A program made the translations under genes and the position numbers. Under the pieces are notes generated by a model that was not told where the DNA came from, did no database searches, and saw only the letters and a program-made list of their open reading frames with translations. 5,915 bases of DNA from Patescibacteria group bacterium. GTDB taxonomy: Bacteria; Patescibacteriota; Minisyncoccia; Phycocordibacterales; UBA9973. The stretch spans positions 1-5,915 of the forward strand of contig JAIEON010000056.1 of NCBI GenBank assembly GCA_019750345.1, written 5' to 3'. Every line of letters starts with the position of its first letter. Position 1 is the first letter of the stretch. Shown piece after piece: positions 1-5,889 of the stretch.

Positions 1-7
1 TATTACC

Positions 8-553
8 ATGTCGTACTGCGCTGTTATACCATTACTCTCTCCTGAAAAGAAACTACTCCATGGTACCTATCATGATACCGCGTACGGTTTTCCTATTGAT
101 GATGACAATGAATTGTTTTGTCGACTTGTCCTTGAGATCAATCAAGCGGGATTGAGTTGGGAGACAATACTTAAAAAAGAAGTAACGTTTAGAAAAGCCT
201 ATAGTAATTTTGATATTAAAACAGTTACTCGGTACACACAGAAGGATCGAGATCGGCTGATGCAAGATTCTGGAGTTATTCGTAATAGATTGAAAATAAA
301 CGCAGCAATAGAAAATGCAAAAACTATTCTGCTGCTTCAAAAAGAATATGGTTCATTTGCATTGTGGCTCGCACACCACCATCCAAAAACAAAAGATGAA
401 TGGGTCAAAATTTTTAAGAAAACATTTAAATTCACCGGAGGGGAGATAGTCAATGAATTTTTGATGAGTATTGGATATCTCGAAGGTGCACATACACCGG
501 ATTGTCCTATTTATAAAAAGGTACTAAAAGCAAAGCCGGTCTGGTGTAGATAG
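8..553 (+). CDS. tag: DNA-3-methyladenine glycosylase I (Tag family)
   Basis: This is a base-excision repair enzyme that removes 3-methyladenine from alkylated DNA, acting in the cytoplasm. At 181 residues it has the usual family length. The zinc-binding set of the family is visible: C4 at the N-terminus, H22 in YHDTAYG, and H162 and C166 in HTPDC near the C-terminus. The core motif LEINQAGLSW supplies E43 and W51, which correspond to the base-recognition Glu and Trp of E. coli Tag. The conserved RNRLKINAAIENA segment and FTGGEIVNEFLMS follow. The ATG at 8 is favoured because it puts the zinc Cys at position 4 as in the family, although only 7 upstream bases are visible and they hold no ribosome binding site. 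One oddity is that the Trp usually found two residues after the first Cys is Val6 here, and the usual EWG is AYG. It looks intact; the family call is firm, the exact substrate range less so. Confidence 0.93.
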   Translation: MSYCAVIPLLSPEKKLLHGTYHDTAYGFPIDDDNELFCRLVLEINQAGLSWETILKKEVTFRKAYSNFDIKTVTRYTQKDRDRLMQDSGVIRNRLKINAAIENAKTILLLQKEYGSFALWLAHHHPKTKDEWVKIFKKTFKFTGGEIVNEFLMSIGYLEGAHTPDCPIYKKVLKAKPVWCR

Positions 554-590
554 TGTAATTGATATAGATATTATTTAATACAGTAATAGG

Positions 591-596
591 TATGAT
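591..596 (+). promoter_or_regulatory. Candidate -10 box TATGAT for the SGNH protein gene
   Basis: TATGAT matches the bacterial -10 consensus at five of six positions. It ends 6 bases before the ATG at 603, so a start site 7 bases after the box would be the A of that ATG. No good -35 box is seen at the normal distance; TTGATA at 559-564 is 26 bases upstream, too far. The only purine-rich stretch, AATAGG ending at 590, is 12 bases from the ATG. The promoter is inferred from sequence only. Confidence 0.4.
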
Positions 597-602
597 AAAC
601 TA

Positions 603-3560
603 ATGTTATATATGAAAAAAAATAACATCGGTATCATACTCGCGTCACTCGCACTTTTTATTAGTATTCCCATTCAGGTATTTGCTTATAGCTTCCAGCA
701 ACCAATAAATGTTGGGTCTTCAGGCACCGATGTTAGTGCATTGCAACAATTTCTTAAAGAAAAAGAATATTACACTTATTCTGCTATTACTGGATATTAT
801 GGAACGTATACCACTCAGGCAGTTCAAGCATTTCAGAGAGCACAAGGAATAGTTTCTAGTGGTGTACCTGCTATTTCAGGGTATGGAAGAGTCGGACCTC
901 GTACACTTGCTGCTATTAATGCTAGTGGATCTTCTCCACTGACTACTACTCAACCAACTCAGCAACTGCAATTTACTCGTGATTTGCAAGTGGGTACTAT
1001 CGGAGAGGATGTTCGAAAGCTACAACAGTTTCTCAATGCCAATGGGTATACTGTAGCTGAGGCTGGTGCAGGATCAAAAGGAAAAGAAACTACTACTTTT
1101 GGTTCATACACCAAACTAGCGCTTATTCGCTACCAGCTAGCAAATAATATTCAAGCAACAGGTACATTTGATACACAGACACGTACTAAAATTGGCAGTA
1201 CTAGTACTACAGGAACTACACAAACTTCTCCTGTAGCTACAACTGTAAAAAGAAGAGGTGGAGGAGGTGGTTCTAGTAATACCGCATCAGATACTACTGC
1301 ACCTACTGTTTCAGCTGTTTCTTCTAATACACCAGGACACATCACTGCTACAATTACTTGGAATACCAATGAATCTGCAGATTCACAAATCGAGTACGGT
1401 ACAACTACAGGATACGGATCACTTACAACACTCGATAGTACGTTAGTTACTTCTCATTCAGTAACACTAACCGGTTTAACAGCAAATACTACGTATCACT
1501 ACCGCGTCATTTCAAAGGATGCAAGCAGTAACACTACAACAAGTAGTGATTATACGTTCACTACCGCTCTCGCTCCTGATGTGGTCGCACCGGTACTTTC
1601 TGCTATTTCAGCAGGTAGTTTGGCACAAACTACTGCAGTCATTACTTGGACCACCAATGAGCTTTCTGACTCTCAGGTAGAGTACGGTACAACCACTTCG
1701 TACGGGTCTCTAACAACTACAGACAATACACTTGTTACTTCTCATTCAGTCTCACTCACTGGTTTGACGGCTAATACTACCTACCACTACCGCGTCATTT
1801 CAAAGGATGTAAGTAATAATAGTGCAACAAGTACAGACCGAACCTTTACTACAGCAAGTGCAATGCCAAGCGGCGCACTAGGGCTTTGGTATATTGATGA
1901 GTACGACAGTACAAGTAGAGCTTCAATCCCAAACTCGGTAGCAAGTAGTGAGCCATCAAATAACTTACTAAACGCACCGAGAAGAATGTTCGCGAATAAT
2001 GAATGGTGGTATTCTGACGGTATTATGAATGATGCTACGGAGATTGCGCCAGATGGTACGAATGATGCATCAACACTTAATGGTGTTGGGAATTGGATGT
2101 TACGATCAGCCTCTGGTGAAAATTTACCCGCAGGTACTTATACTATGGCAATCAATGTAAAAAGTAATACAGGCAGCAATCAACAGTTCAGTTTCTATAC
2201 CACAAATACTCTCGTTCGTTCTGATCCACAGATAGCGACAGATTCATGGCAACGGTTTAGCTATACGTTTACAATCAATAGTCCAATGAGTGTTGGGCAA
2301 ATTGGAATTGGATCTATTGATGGTTCAACTGATGCAAATCTTCAAGTTATTGATTTCAACTTGTATCGCGGATCTAGTGATCTTGGACCAGGAGAATACG
2401 ATGGACACCTTTATCTTGGATTAGATGCATTTGATACGGTTCATACCTATCAAAATGGAGAGCTTGATCTCAGTACTGGTGGATTTGGTTTGATACAGTT
2501 TGATGAAGAGAAGGTGTTGGAAACGATGACTGTGCAAGCGTTAATATCAAAAGTTGATACCACTGGATATTCCTCAATTCTTTCAAGTGTTCAGTCGTAC
2601 GTAAACTTCTCTGCTATGAGCGATCAATCTTCTAGACCAGCTTCTTATTTTGATGGAGGTTCGACTGTTGGACCTGACCAAGATGTTGGTTTATGGAAAA
2701 CTGAAGGAAAGGGGTATCATGTCGTTACATTGCGTTATGATGGAACTAGGTTTGATTATTGGTTAGATGACGTTAAAATTTTATCAAATGTAACAGATCG
2801 TAACCCTGTAACCATTTCAGATCTCTTCGTAAATATTACTAATGCACAAGTCCTGTACGGAAAAACAAAATACGCCGGTGCGATCGGTTTGTGGGATCGA
2901 GCACTCTCTGATACAGAAGTACGAAATGCTGTTGCGTATCAGCAAGAGCGAGCGGCCCAATCTGCTATTACCGCAGAGAATGCTAGTCGCGTACTCGTTG
3001 CAGAAGGTGATAGTATTACTGGCGCATACGGATTTTCATATCCATATAAATATGGCCCTAATGCAAATCCAAGTGTCTATGGTATAAACTATGCAACAAA
3101 CGGCGCAGCGATTGCCACAATGGTTAACAGGGCTCAAGCTGTTGATTCGATAATCCCTCCAAATACAACAGACAGAGAATTCATACTTTCTGTATTTATC
3201 GGAGCGAACGGACTTTCGACCACGTATTCAGGGCCAAATGGGTCAGGTGTTTCGGGATGGCTTGCAGAACTTGCCGAGTATCTAGATACACGAAAGGCTG
3301 CTGGATGGAAAATAGCGGTTTGTACCGTACTACCAAATTCTAATGCGTCATTTAATGAGGCCAGAGATGAAGCTAATGCAGTTATCCGTACATGGGTCGG
3401 AACGCATGCTGATGCAATTTGTGATTTCGGAGCTGATCCAATCATGGGTGACGAGGCCACTACAGCCAATACAACGTACTATCTCGATGGGCAGCACCCA
3501 GCAGAACAGGGTCATGTGATTCTTGAAACTATATATCGAGCTACAATAAACGCTATGTAA
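603..3560 (+). CDS. Secreted multidomain SGNH/GDSL esterase with peptidoglycan-binding and FN3 modules
   Basis: This is a predicted exported, wall-associated esterase of 985 residues. Domains in order: a signal peptide (about 1-28, ending VFA); two PG_binding_1-like modules (about 29-107 and 124-199, each with a DVxxLQQFL motif); a Thr-rich linker with KRRGGGGG (216-223); two fibronectin-type-III-like repeats (about 230-325 and 326-420, with the EYGTTT and TYHYRVISKD motifs); a carbohydrate-binding-like beta region (about 421-595); a LamG/concanavalin-like region (about 596-785, ending AIGLWDRALSDTEV); and a C-terminal SGNH hydrolase (about 795-985). The catalytic blocks are complete: S804 in GDSI, G834 in NYATNG, N869 in GANG, and D962 and H965 in DGQHP. 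C907 and C940 are the only cysteines seen in the hydrolase domain and could form a disulfide. The substrate is unknown; removal of acetyl groups from a polysaccharide or peptidoglycan is an inference. ATG 612 (MKKNNIG) is an alternative start that gives a more typical signal peptide. Confidence 0.88.
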   Translation: MLYMKKNNIGIILASLALFISIPIQVFAYSFQQPINVGSSGTDVSALQQFLKEKEYYTYSAITGYYGTYTTQAVQAFQRAQGIVSSGVPAISGYGRVGPRTLAAINASGSSPLTTTQPTQQLQFTRDLQVGTIGEDVRKLQQFLNANGYTVAEAGAGSKGKETTTFGSYTKLALIRYQLANNIQATGTFDTQTRTKIGSTSTTGTTQTSPVATTVKRRGGGGGSSNTASDTTAPTVSAVSSNTPGHITATITWNTNESADSQIEYGTTTGYGSLTTLDSTLVTSHSVTLTGLTANTTYHYRVISKDASSNTTTSSDYTFTTALAPDVVAPVLSAISAGSLAQTTAVITWTTNELSDSQVEYGTTTSYGSLTTTDNTLVTSHSVSLTGLTANTTYHYRVISKDVSNNSATSTDRTFTTASAMPSGALGLWYIDEYDSTSRASIPNSVASSEPSNNLLNAPRRMFANNEWWYSDGIMNDATEIAPDGTNDASTLNGVGNWMLRSASGENLPAGTYTMAINVKSNTGSNQQFSFYTTNTLVRSDPQIATDSWQRFSYTFTINSPMSVGQIGIGSIDGSTDANLQVIDFNLYRGSSDLGPGEYDGHLYLGLDAFDTVHTYQNGELDLSTGGFGLIQFDEEKVLETMTVQALISKVDTTGYSSILSSVQSYVNFSAMSDQSSRPASYFDGGSTVGPDQDVGLWKTEGKGYHVVTLRYDGTRFDYWLDDVKILSNVTDRNPVTISDLFVNITNAQVLYGKTKYAGAIGLWDRALSDTEVRNAVAYQQERAAQSAITAENASRVLVAEGDSITGAYGFSYPYKYGPNANPSVYGINYATNGAAIATMVNRAQAVDSIIPPNTTDREFILSVFIGANGLSTTYSGPNGSGVSGWLAELAEYLDTRKAAGWKIAVCTVLPNSNASFNEARDEANAVIRTWVGTHADAICDFGADPIMGDEATTANTTYYLDGQHPAEQGHVILETIYRATINAM
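1290..1865 (+). repeat. Tandem 288-bp repeat encoding two FN3-like modules
   Basis: Two copies lie head to tail, 1290-1577 and 1578-1865, with a period of exactly 288 bases (96 codons). Identical DNA blocks occur at the same offset: 25 bases at 1497-1521 and 1785-1809, 17 bases at 1446-1462 and 1734-1750, and 14 bases beginning at 1392 and 1680. The regions between have diverged, mostly at synonymous or conservative sites. This indicates duplication of one module inside the gene, followed by drift or local gene conversion. Confidence 0.85.
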
Positions 3561-3567
3561 TTGGATT

Positions 3568-3837
3568 ATGAAAGAAATCTGGTTTAAACGAAAACGATAT
3601 GGTTGGGGATGGACACCAAGCACCTGGCAAGGCTGGACTATTGTCGGTGTATATCTTGCTGCGTTTATTTTTCTTGGTCTGTCGGTAGATGAAACCAATC
3701 CTCGAGAATTTGCATTAGGATTTATTCTCCCATGTATTATTCTGACTGTGTCACTGATTCGTATCTCATACAACAAAGGTGAATCACCACGCTGGCAGTG
3801 GGGGAGAGATACTCCAGACACAAATAAAGAACTGTAA
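3568..3837 (+). CDS. Small two-helix membrane protein of unknown function
   Basis: I cannot assign a function. The 89-residue protein starts with a basic, aromatic-rich segment (KRKRYGWGWTPSTWQGW, about 7-23), followed by a hydrophobic helix (about 24-40), a short polar loop with DETNPREF, a second hydrophobic helix (about 48-65), and a C-terminal tail with KGESPRWQWG. The GWGWxPxxWQGW and PRWQWG signatures resemble small membrane proteins I recall from Parcubacteria-type genomes; this is memory, not a search. By charge, both termini are likely cytoplasmic. It begins 7 bases after the SGNH gene stop, so the two are probably co-transcribed. The only Shine-Dalgarno-like bases, GGA, lie 2 bases before the ATG, which is too close. 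The composition and two clear helices argue that it is a real gene. Confidence 0.8.
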   Translation: MKEIWFKRKRYGWGWTPSTWQGWTIVGVYLAAFIFLGLSVDETNPREFALGFILPCIILTVSLIRISYNKGESPRWQWGRDTPDTNKEL

Positions 3838-3863
3838 AGTTTAACCCTATAACCCTTTTGTTG

Positions 3864-3869
3864 TATACT
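3864..3869 (+). promoter_or_regulatory. Candidate -10 box TATACT for the exchanger gene
   Basis: TATACT matches the -10 consensus at five of six positions and ends 7 bases before the ATG at 3877. A weak -35 candidate, TTAACC (3841-3846), sits 17 bases upstream. The predicted start site falls on or next to the start codon. No Shine-Dalgarno sequence lies in the 39-base gap after the preceding gene. Confidence 0.5.
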
Positions 3870-3876
3870 CGTATCA

Positions 3877-4836
3877 ATGAATATTCTTCCACACATCGCA
3901 ATTTTTGCGGCTGCCATTGCTGCTATCTGGTTTTTTGCCGGTTTAATCGTTGAATCGATTGACCGTGTCGCCAGTAAATTTAACAACAGTAGTTTTGTAG
4001 TCGCGTTTTTCTTGCTCGGTTCACTGACTTCGCTTGGTGAAATCAGTGTCGCTATCAACTCTGTGATGAGTGGGGTACCTCAAGTTGCGGCAGGTAACTT
4101 GGTGGGAGCATCGTTTGTACTGCTACTGTTTATTGTGCCATTACTTGCAGTTGCTGCAGGAAAAATAACCATGCACAAAATCCTCGATGGATGGAGACTG
4201 GTGTATGTACTGTTTGTTATCGCACTACCATCACTATTTTTGATTGATGGAGTGTTGTCGTCGAGAGAGGGTGTTGCTTCATTACTATTTTTGGTGAGTT
4301 TGTTTTGGATTATCAAAAAGTACGATGTTCCTGCTAGTACTGAAAAAATACTAATTAAAGAAAACAAACGTCTCCCACTGTTGGATTTGGGTAAAGTATT
4401 GGTTGCTGCAGTGGTGATTTATTTTGCGGGACACTTACTGGTTGAAGAGGCAGTATATTTCGCTGATGTATTTAACACGCCTAAATCTCTGATGGGGGTC
4501 ATACTACTCTCTATAGGGACCAATATTCCAGAGATAGCAATCGCACTCCGGGCAGTACTCAAGCATCGAGCGGACGTGGCGCTCGGCAACTATCTTGGAT
4601 CCGCAACAATGAACACGGTGATATTTGCTGTATTGGCATTGGTTAGTAAGCGAGTAACTGTAAACCAACCAGAATTTGTTGTTTCATTTGTGTTTACACT
4701 GGTTGGATTTGTACTATTTTATTTTTTCATCCGATCAAAAGAACGACTCTCACGAAAAGAGGGGGCGATACTACTCGGTTTGTATATGTTATTCCTCGCA
4801 GTGCACATTGTAATGATTGTGGGTTCGGTACAATAA
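3877..4836 (+). CDS. Sodium/calcium exchanger family membrane protein (CaCA superfamily)
   Basis: This is a predicted inner-membrane cation antiporter of 319 residues, the usual size of bacterial YrbG-like proteins. It has about ten hydrophobic helices in two halves joined by a short charged loop (about 147-167). Each half carries a version of the family alpha motif. The first is GSLTSLGE (48-55) with T51, S52 and E55, followed by AAGNLVGAS (71-79). The second is GTNIPEIA (214-221) with T215 and E219, followed by ALGNYLGSATMN (235-246). The two acidic residues that bind cations in the family are therefore kept. Other positions depart from the usual GTSLPE and GNxxGSNxxN: Pro is Gly in the first half, Ser is Asn in the second, and the first GSN segment is GAS followed by hydrophobic residues. 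The ion transported cannot be told from sequence. The gene has its own candidate promoter and no obvious functional link to its neighbours. Confidence 0.87.
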   Translation: MNILPHIAIFAAAIAAIWFFAGLIVESIDRVASKFNNSSFVVAFFLLGSLTSLGEISVAINSVMSGVPQVAAGNLVGASFVLLLFIVPLLAVAAGKITMHKILDGWRLVYVLFVIALPSLFLIDGVLSSREGVASLLFLVSLFWIIKKYDVPASTEKILIKENKRLPLLDLGKVLVAAVVIYFAGHLLVEEAVYFADVFNTPKSLMGVILLSIGTNIPEIAIALRAVLKHRADVALGNYLGSATMNTVIFAVLALVSKRVTVNQPEFVVSFVFTLVGFVLFYFFIRSKERLSRKEGAILLGLYMLFLAVHIVMIVGSVQ

Positions 4837-4845
4837 TCAGGGTAC

Positions 4846-4856
4846 TATGCTATACT
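4846..4856 (+). promoter_or_regulatory. Candidate extended -10 promoter (TGC-TATACT) in the gap after the exchanger gene
   Basis: TATACT at 4851-4856 is preceded by TGC, giving the TGn extended -10 form that can work without a -35 box. Transcription would start near 4863 and give the 94-residue gene a leader of about 47 bases. It competes with TATAAT at 4891-4896 as the promoter of that gene; both could be used. Confidence 0.35.
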
Positions 4857-4890
4857 CACAGAGAACAAAGTTGTCCGTAGTGCAATAGGC

Positions 4891-4896
4891 TATAAT
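4891..4896 (+). promoter_or_regulatory. Consensus -10 box TATAAT for the 94-residue gene
   Basis: This is a perfect TATAAT, 13 bases before the ATG at 4910, predicting a leader of about 7 bases, too short for a Shine-Dalgarno sequence. A possible -35 box, TTGTCC (4871-4876), is only 14 bases upstream, shorter than the usual spacing. It is the best -10 match among the gaps between genes. Confidence 0.5.
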
Positions 4897-4909
4897 ACAC
4901 ATACTATTT

Positions 4910-5194
4910 ATGAAATCAGTCCAAACAACAAAGCAATATAGCGCTTCTACTGTCCCTGGGTATTTTACCGGGAACGAACACGGAGTAGTGTTGATTCGTG
5001 ATGAATTTCGTACCAACGAACATGATGAACTCTTGTGGTATTTCAATGATATCTACAAACTCTTTTTGCATCACTATGCAGCACTTGGTCATGAAATCGA
5101 ATTCTCAGAAGGTGAGGAAGAAAAAATGACCGCGTTACTTGCTGAGCTATGCAAAGTAAAACGCATGCTTAATGCTTCGCTTGAATCTCTATAA
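4910..5194 (+). CDS. Hypothetical 94-residue soluble protein
   Basis: I do not recognise this family. The N-terminal part (about 1-35) is polar and looks like short beta strands (TGNEHGVVLIRDEF). The rest is mostly predicted helix: HDELLWYFNDIYKLFLHHYAAL (about 38-59), an acidic turn with EFSEGEEEK, and a final amphipathic helix (about 70-94). There is no signal peptide, membrane segment or Cys-based metal site, so it is probably cytoplasmic, perhaps a small helical adaptor, but this is only a guess. It has candidate promoters of its own, and ends 7 bases from the convergent comF-like gene. Reality is supported by the promoter placement and coding-like composition; there is no homology evidence. 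Confidence 0.65.
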   Translation: MKSVQTTKQYSASTVPGYFTGNEHGVVLIRDEFRTNEHDELLWYFNDIYKLFLHHYAALGHEIEFSEGEEEKMTALLAELCKVKRMLNASLESL

Positions 5195-5201
5195 AACACA
5201 T

Positions 5202-5861
5202 CTATGATGAAATATATCCGTGAGCAATTGAAACAGAGAGTATTTTCTTCCCACCGCCTTGCCGTAGTGCTCGGCGCGCTTCATTCAACGTTGCGCCTGT
5301 GGTCGTAACATCATCGATCAGTACATAAATTGTTCGGGGATCTATCAACGTTGTCGTACGCATTGTGTGTACGACATTTTGTTTTCTGGCTTGTTTGTTT
5401 TTGGTACGAGCTTGGGGGCTACTGGGTACACTTTTGTAAAGCAGTTGTTGAACATTTGCACCTGTAATATGTGCTGCCATCCATGTGGCAATAAGGAAAC
5501 TTTGGTTATATCCGCGGATACGAGTTTTTTGGATGTGTTGCGGAATAGGTACAAGTACGAGAGTTTGTGGAGTTGTACTTTGTAATCTATCCGACAAAAA
5601 AGAAAGTATATACGGTATCGATGTTTCGACAAGAATTTTGGCACGACTGGCATGATGACGATATTTGAAGTCCCATATTGCACGGCGAACTTGTTTGTCG
5701 CCATAATCAAAGACAGCAAAATCTGTGTCACGTGCGAGAGCGCGAGCGAGCCTGAGATGTGACACGCAAGTGGTGCATATCGAAACACCCCCGAGTCCGC
5801 ACCCACTACAATGCTCTGGGTACAGTAATCCGATTAGTATCTGCAAAAATGATTTCCTCAT
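5202..5861 (-). CDS. comF: ComF family phosphoribosyltransferase-like protein
   Basis: This protein belongs to the ComF/GntX family, associated with natural DNA uptake and processing of incoming single-stranded DNA; its biochemical reaction is not settled. It has 219 residues, the normal length. An N-terminal zinc knuckle is visible (C18-x2-C21 and C29-x2-C32), after a hydrophobic start typical of the family (LLYPEHCSGCG). Next come the family segments FDYGDKQVRRAIWDFKYR (51-68), VPIPQHIQKTRIRGYNQ (104-120) and QARTKNKQARKQN (150-162). The PRPP-binding loop is intact as VLIDDVTTTGATL (180-192), with the DD pair at 183-184. The start at 5861 is the first ATG that retains the full zinc knuckle. 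No Shine-Dalgarno sequence precedes it. It is divergent from a gene starting at 5877 and converges on the 94-residue gene. Many Patescibacteria keep com genes, which fits the suggested host. Confidence 0.92.
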   Translation of the reverse strand: MRKSFLQILIGLLYPEHCSGCGLGGVSICTTCVSHLRLARALARDTDFAVFDYGDKQVRRAIWDFKYRHHASRAKILVETSIPYILSFLSDRLQSTTPQTLVLVPIPQHIQKTRIRGYNQSFLIATWMAAHITGANVQQLLYKSVPSSPQARTKNKQARKQNVVHTMRTTTLIDPRTIYVLIDDVTTTGATLNEARRALRQGGGKKILSVSIAHGYISS

Positions 5862-5889
5862 GTATACTACAGCTATATGGATAGTATAC
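5862..5889. promoter_or_regulatory. Divergent promoter region with an 8-bp inverted repeat
   Basis: Only 15 bases separate the divergent start codons at 5861 (-) and 5877 (+). The 8-base arms GTATACTA (5862-5869) and TAGTATAC (5882-5889) are perfect inverted copies around a 12-base centre. Each arm contains a TATACT -10-like box, one per strand: 5863-5868 reading right, ending 8 bases before the ATG at 5877, and 5883-5888 reading left, 21 bases before the comF ATG. Both would start transcription near 5875. TATAGC on the - strand (5872-5877) is an alternative comF -10 box. The arms could instead be an operator. Confidence 0.4.

Noticed and set aside
554..602. TTGATA at 559-564 as a -35 box paired with TATGAT at 591
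   Set aside because: The 26-base spacer is far longer than the usual 16-19.
1446..1809. Spaced identical blocks that might suggest a CRISPR or non-coding repeat array
   Set aside because: There are only two copies, in frame and 96 codons apart, and they encode the conserved cores of FN3-like modules.
3348..4058. A 236-residue open frame on the - strand
   Set aside because: It overlaps the SGNH C-terminus with its catalytic D962 and H965, the whole small membrane protein and the start of the exchanger. Its translation has no recognisable domain and looks like antisense of coding DNA.
5150..5194. A short GCAT/ATGC inverted repeat near the end of the 94-residue gene as a terminator
   Set aside because: The stem is only 4 base pairs, lies inside the coding sequence and has no T-run after it.
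5345..5806. A 153-residue open frame on the - strand within comF
   Set aside because: It is an out-of-frame shadow of comF, which has the zinc knuckle and PRPP loop in the correct frame.
8..5861. Possible recoded UGA (as in Gracilibacteria or Absconditabacteria), since no complete gene here ends in TGA
   Set aside because: All genes give expected full-length products under the standard code with TAA or TAG stops, and six stops are too few for an argument.
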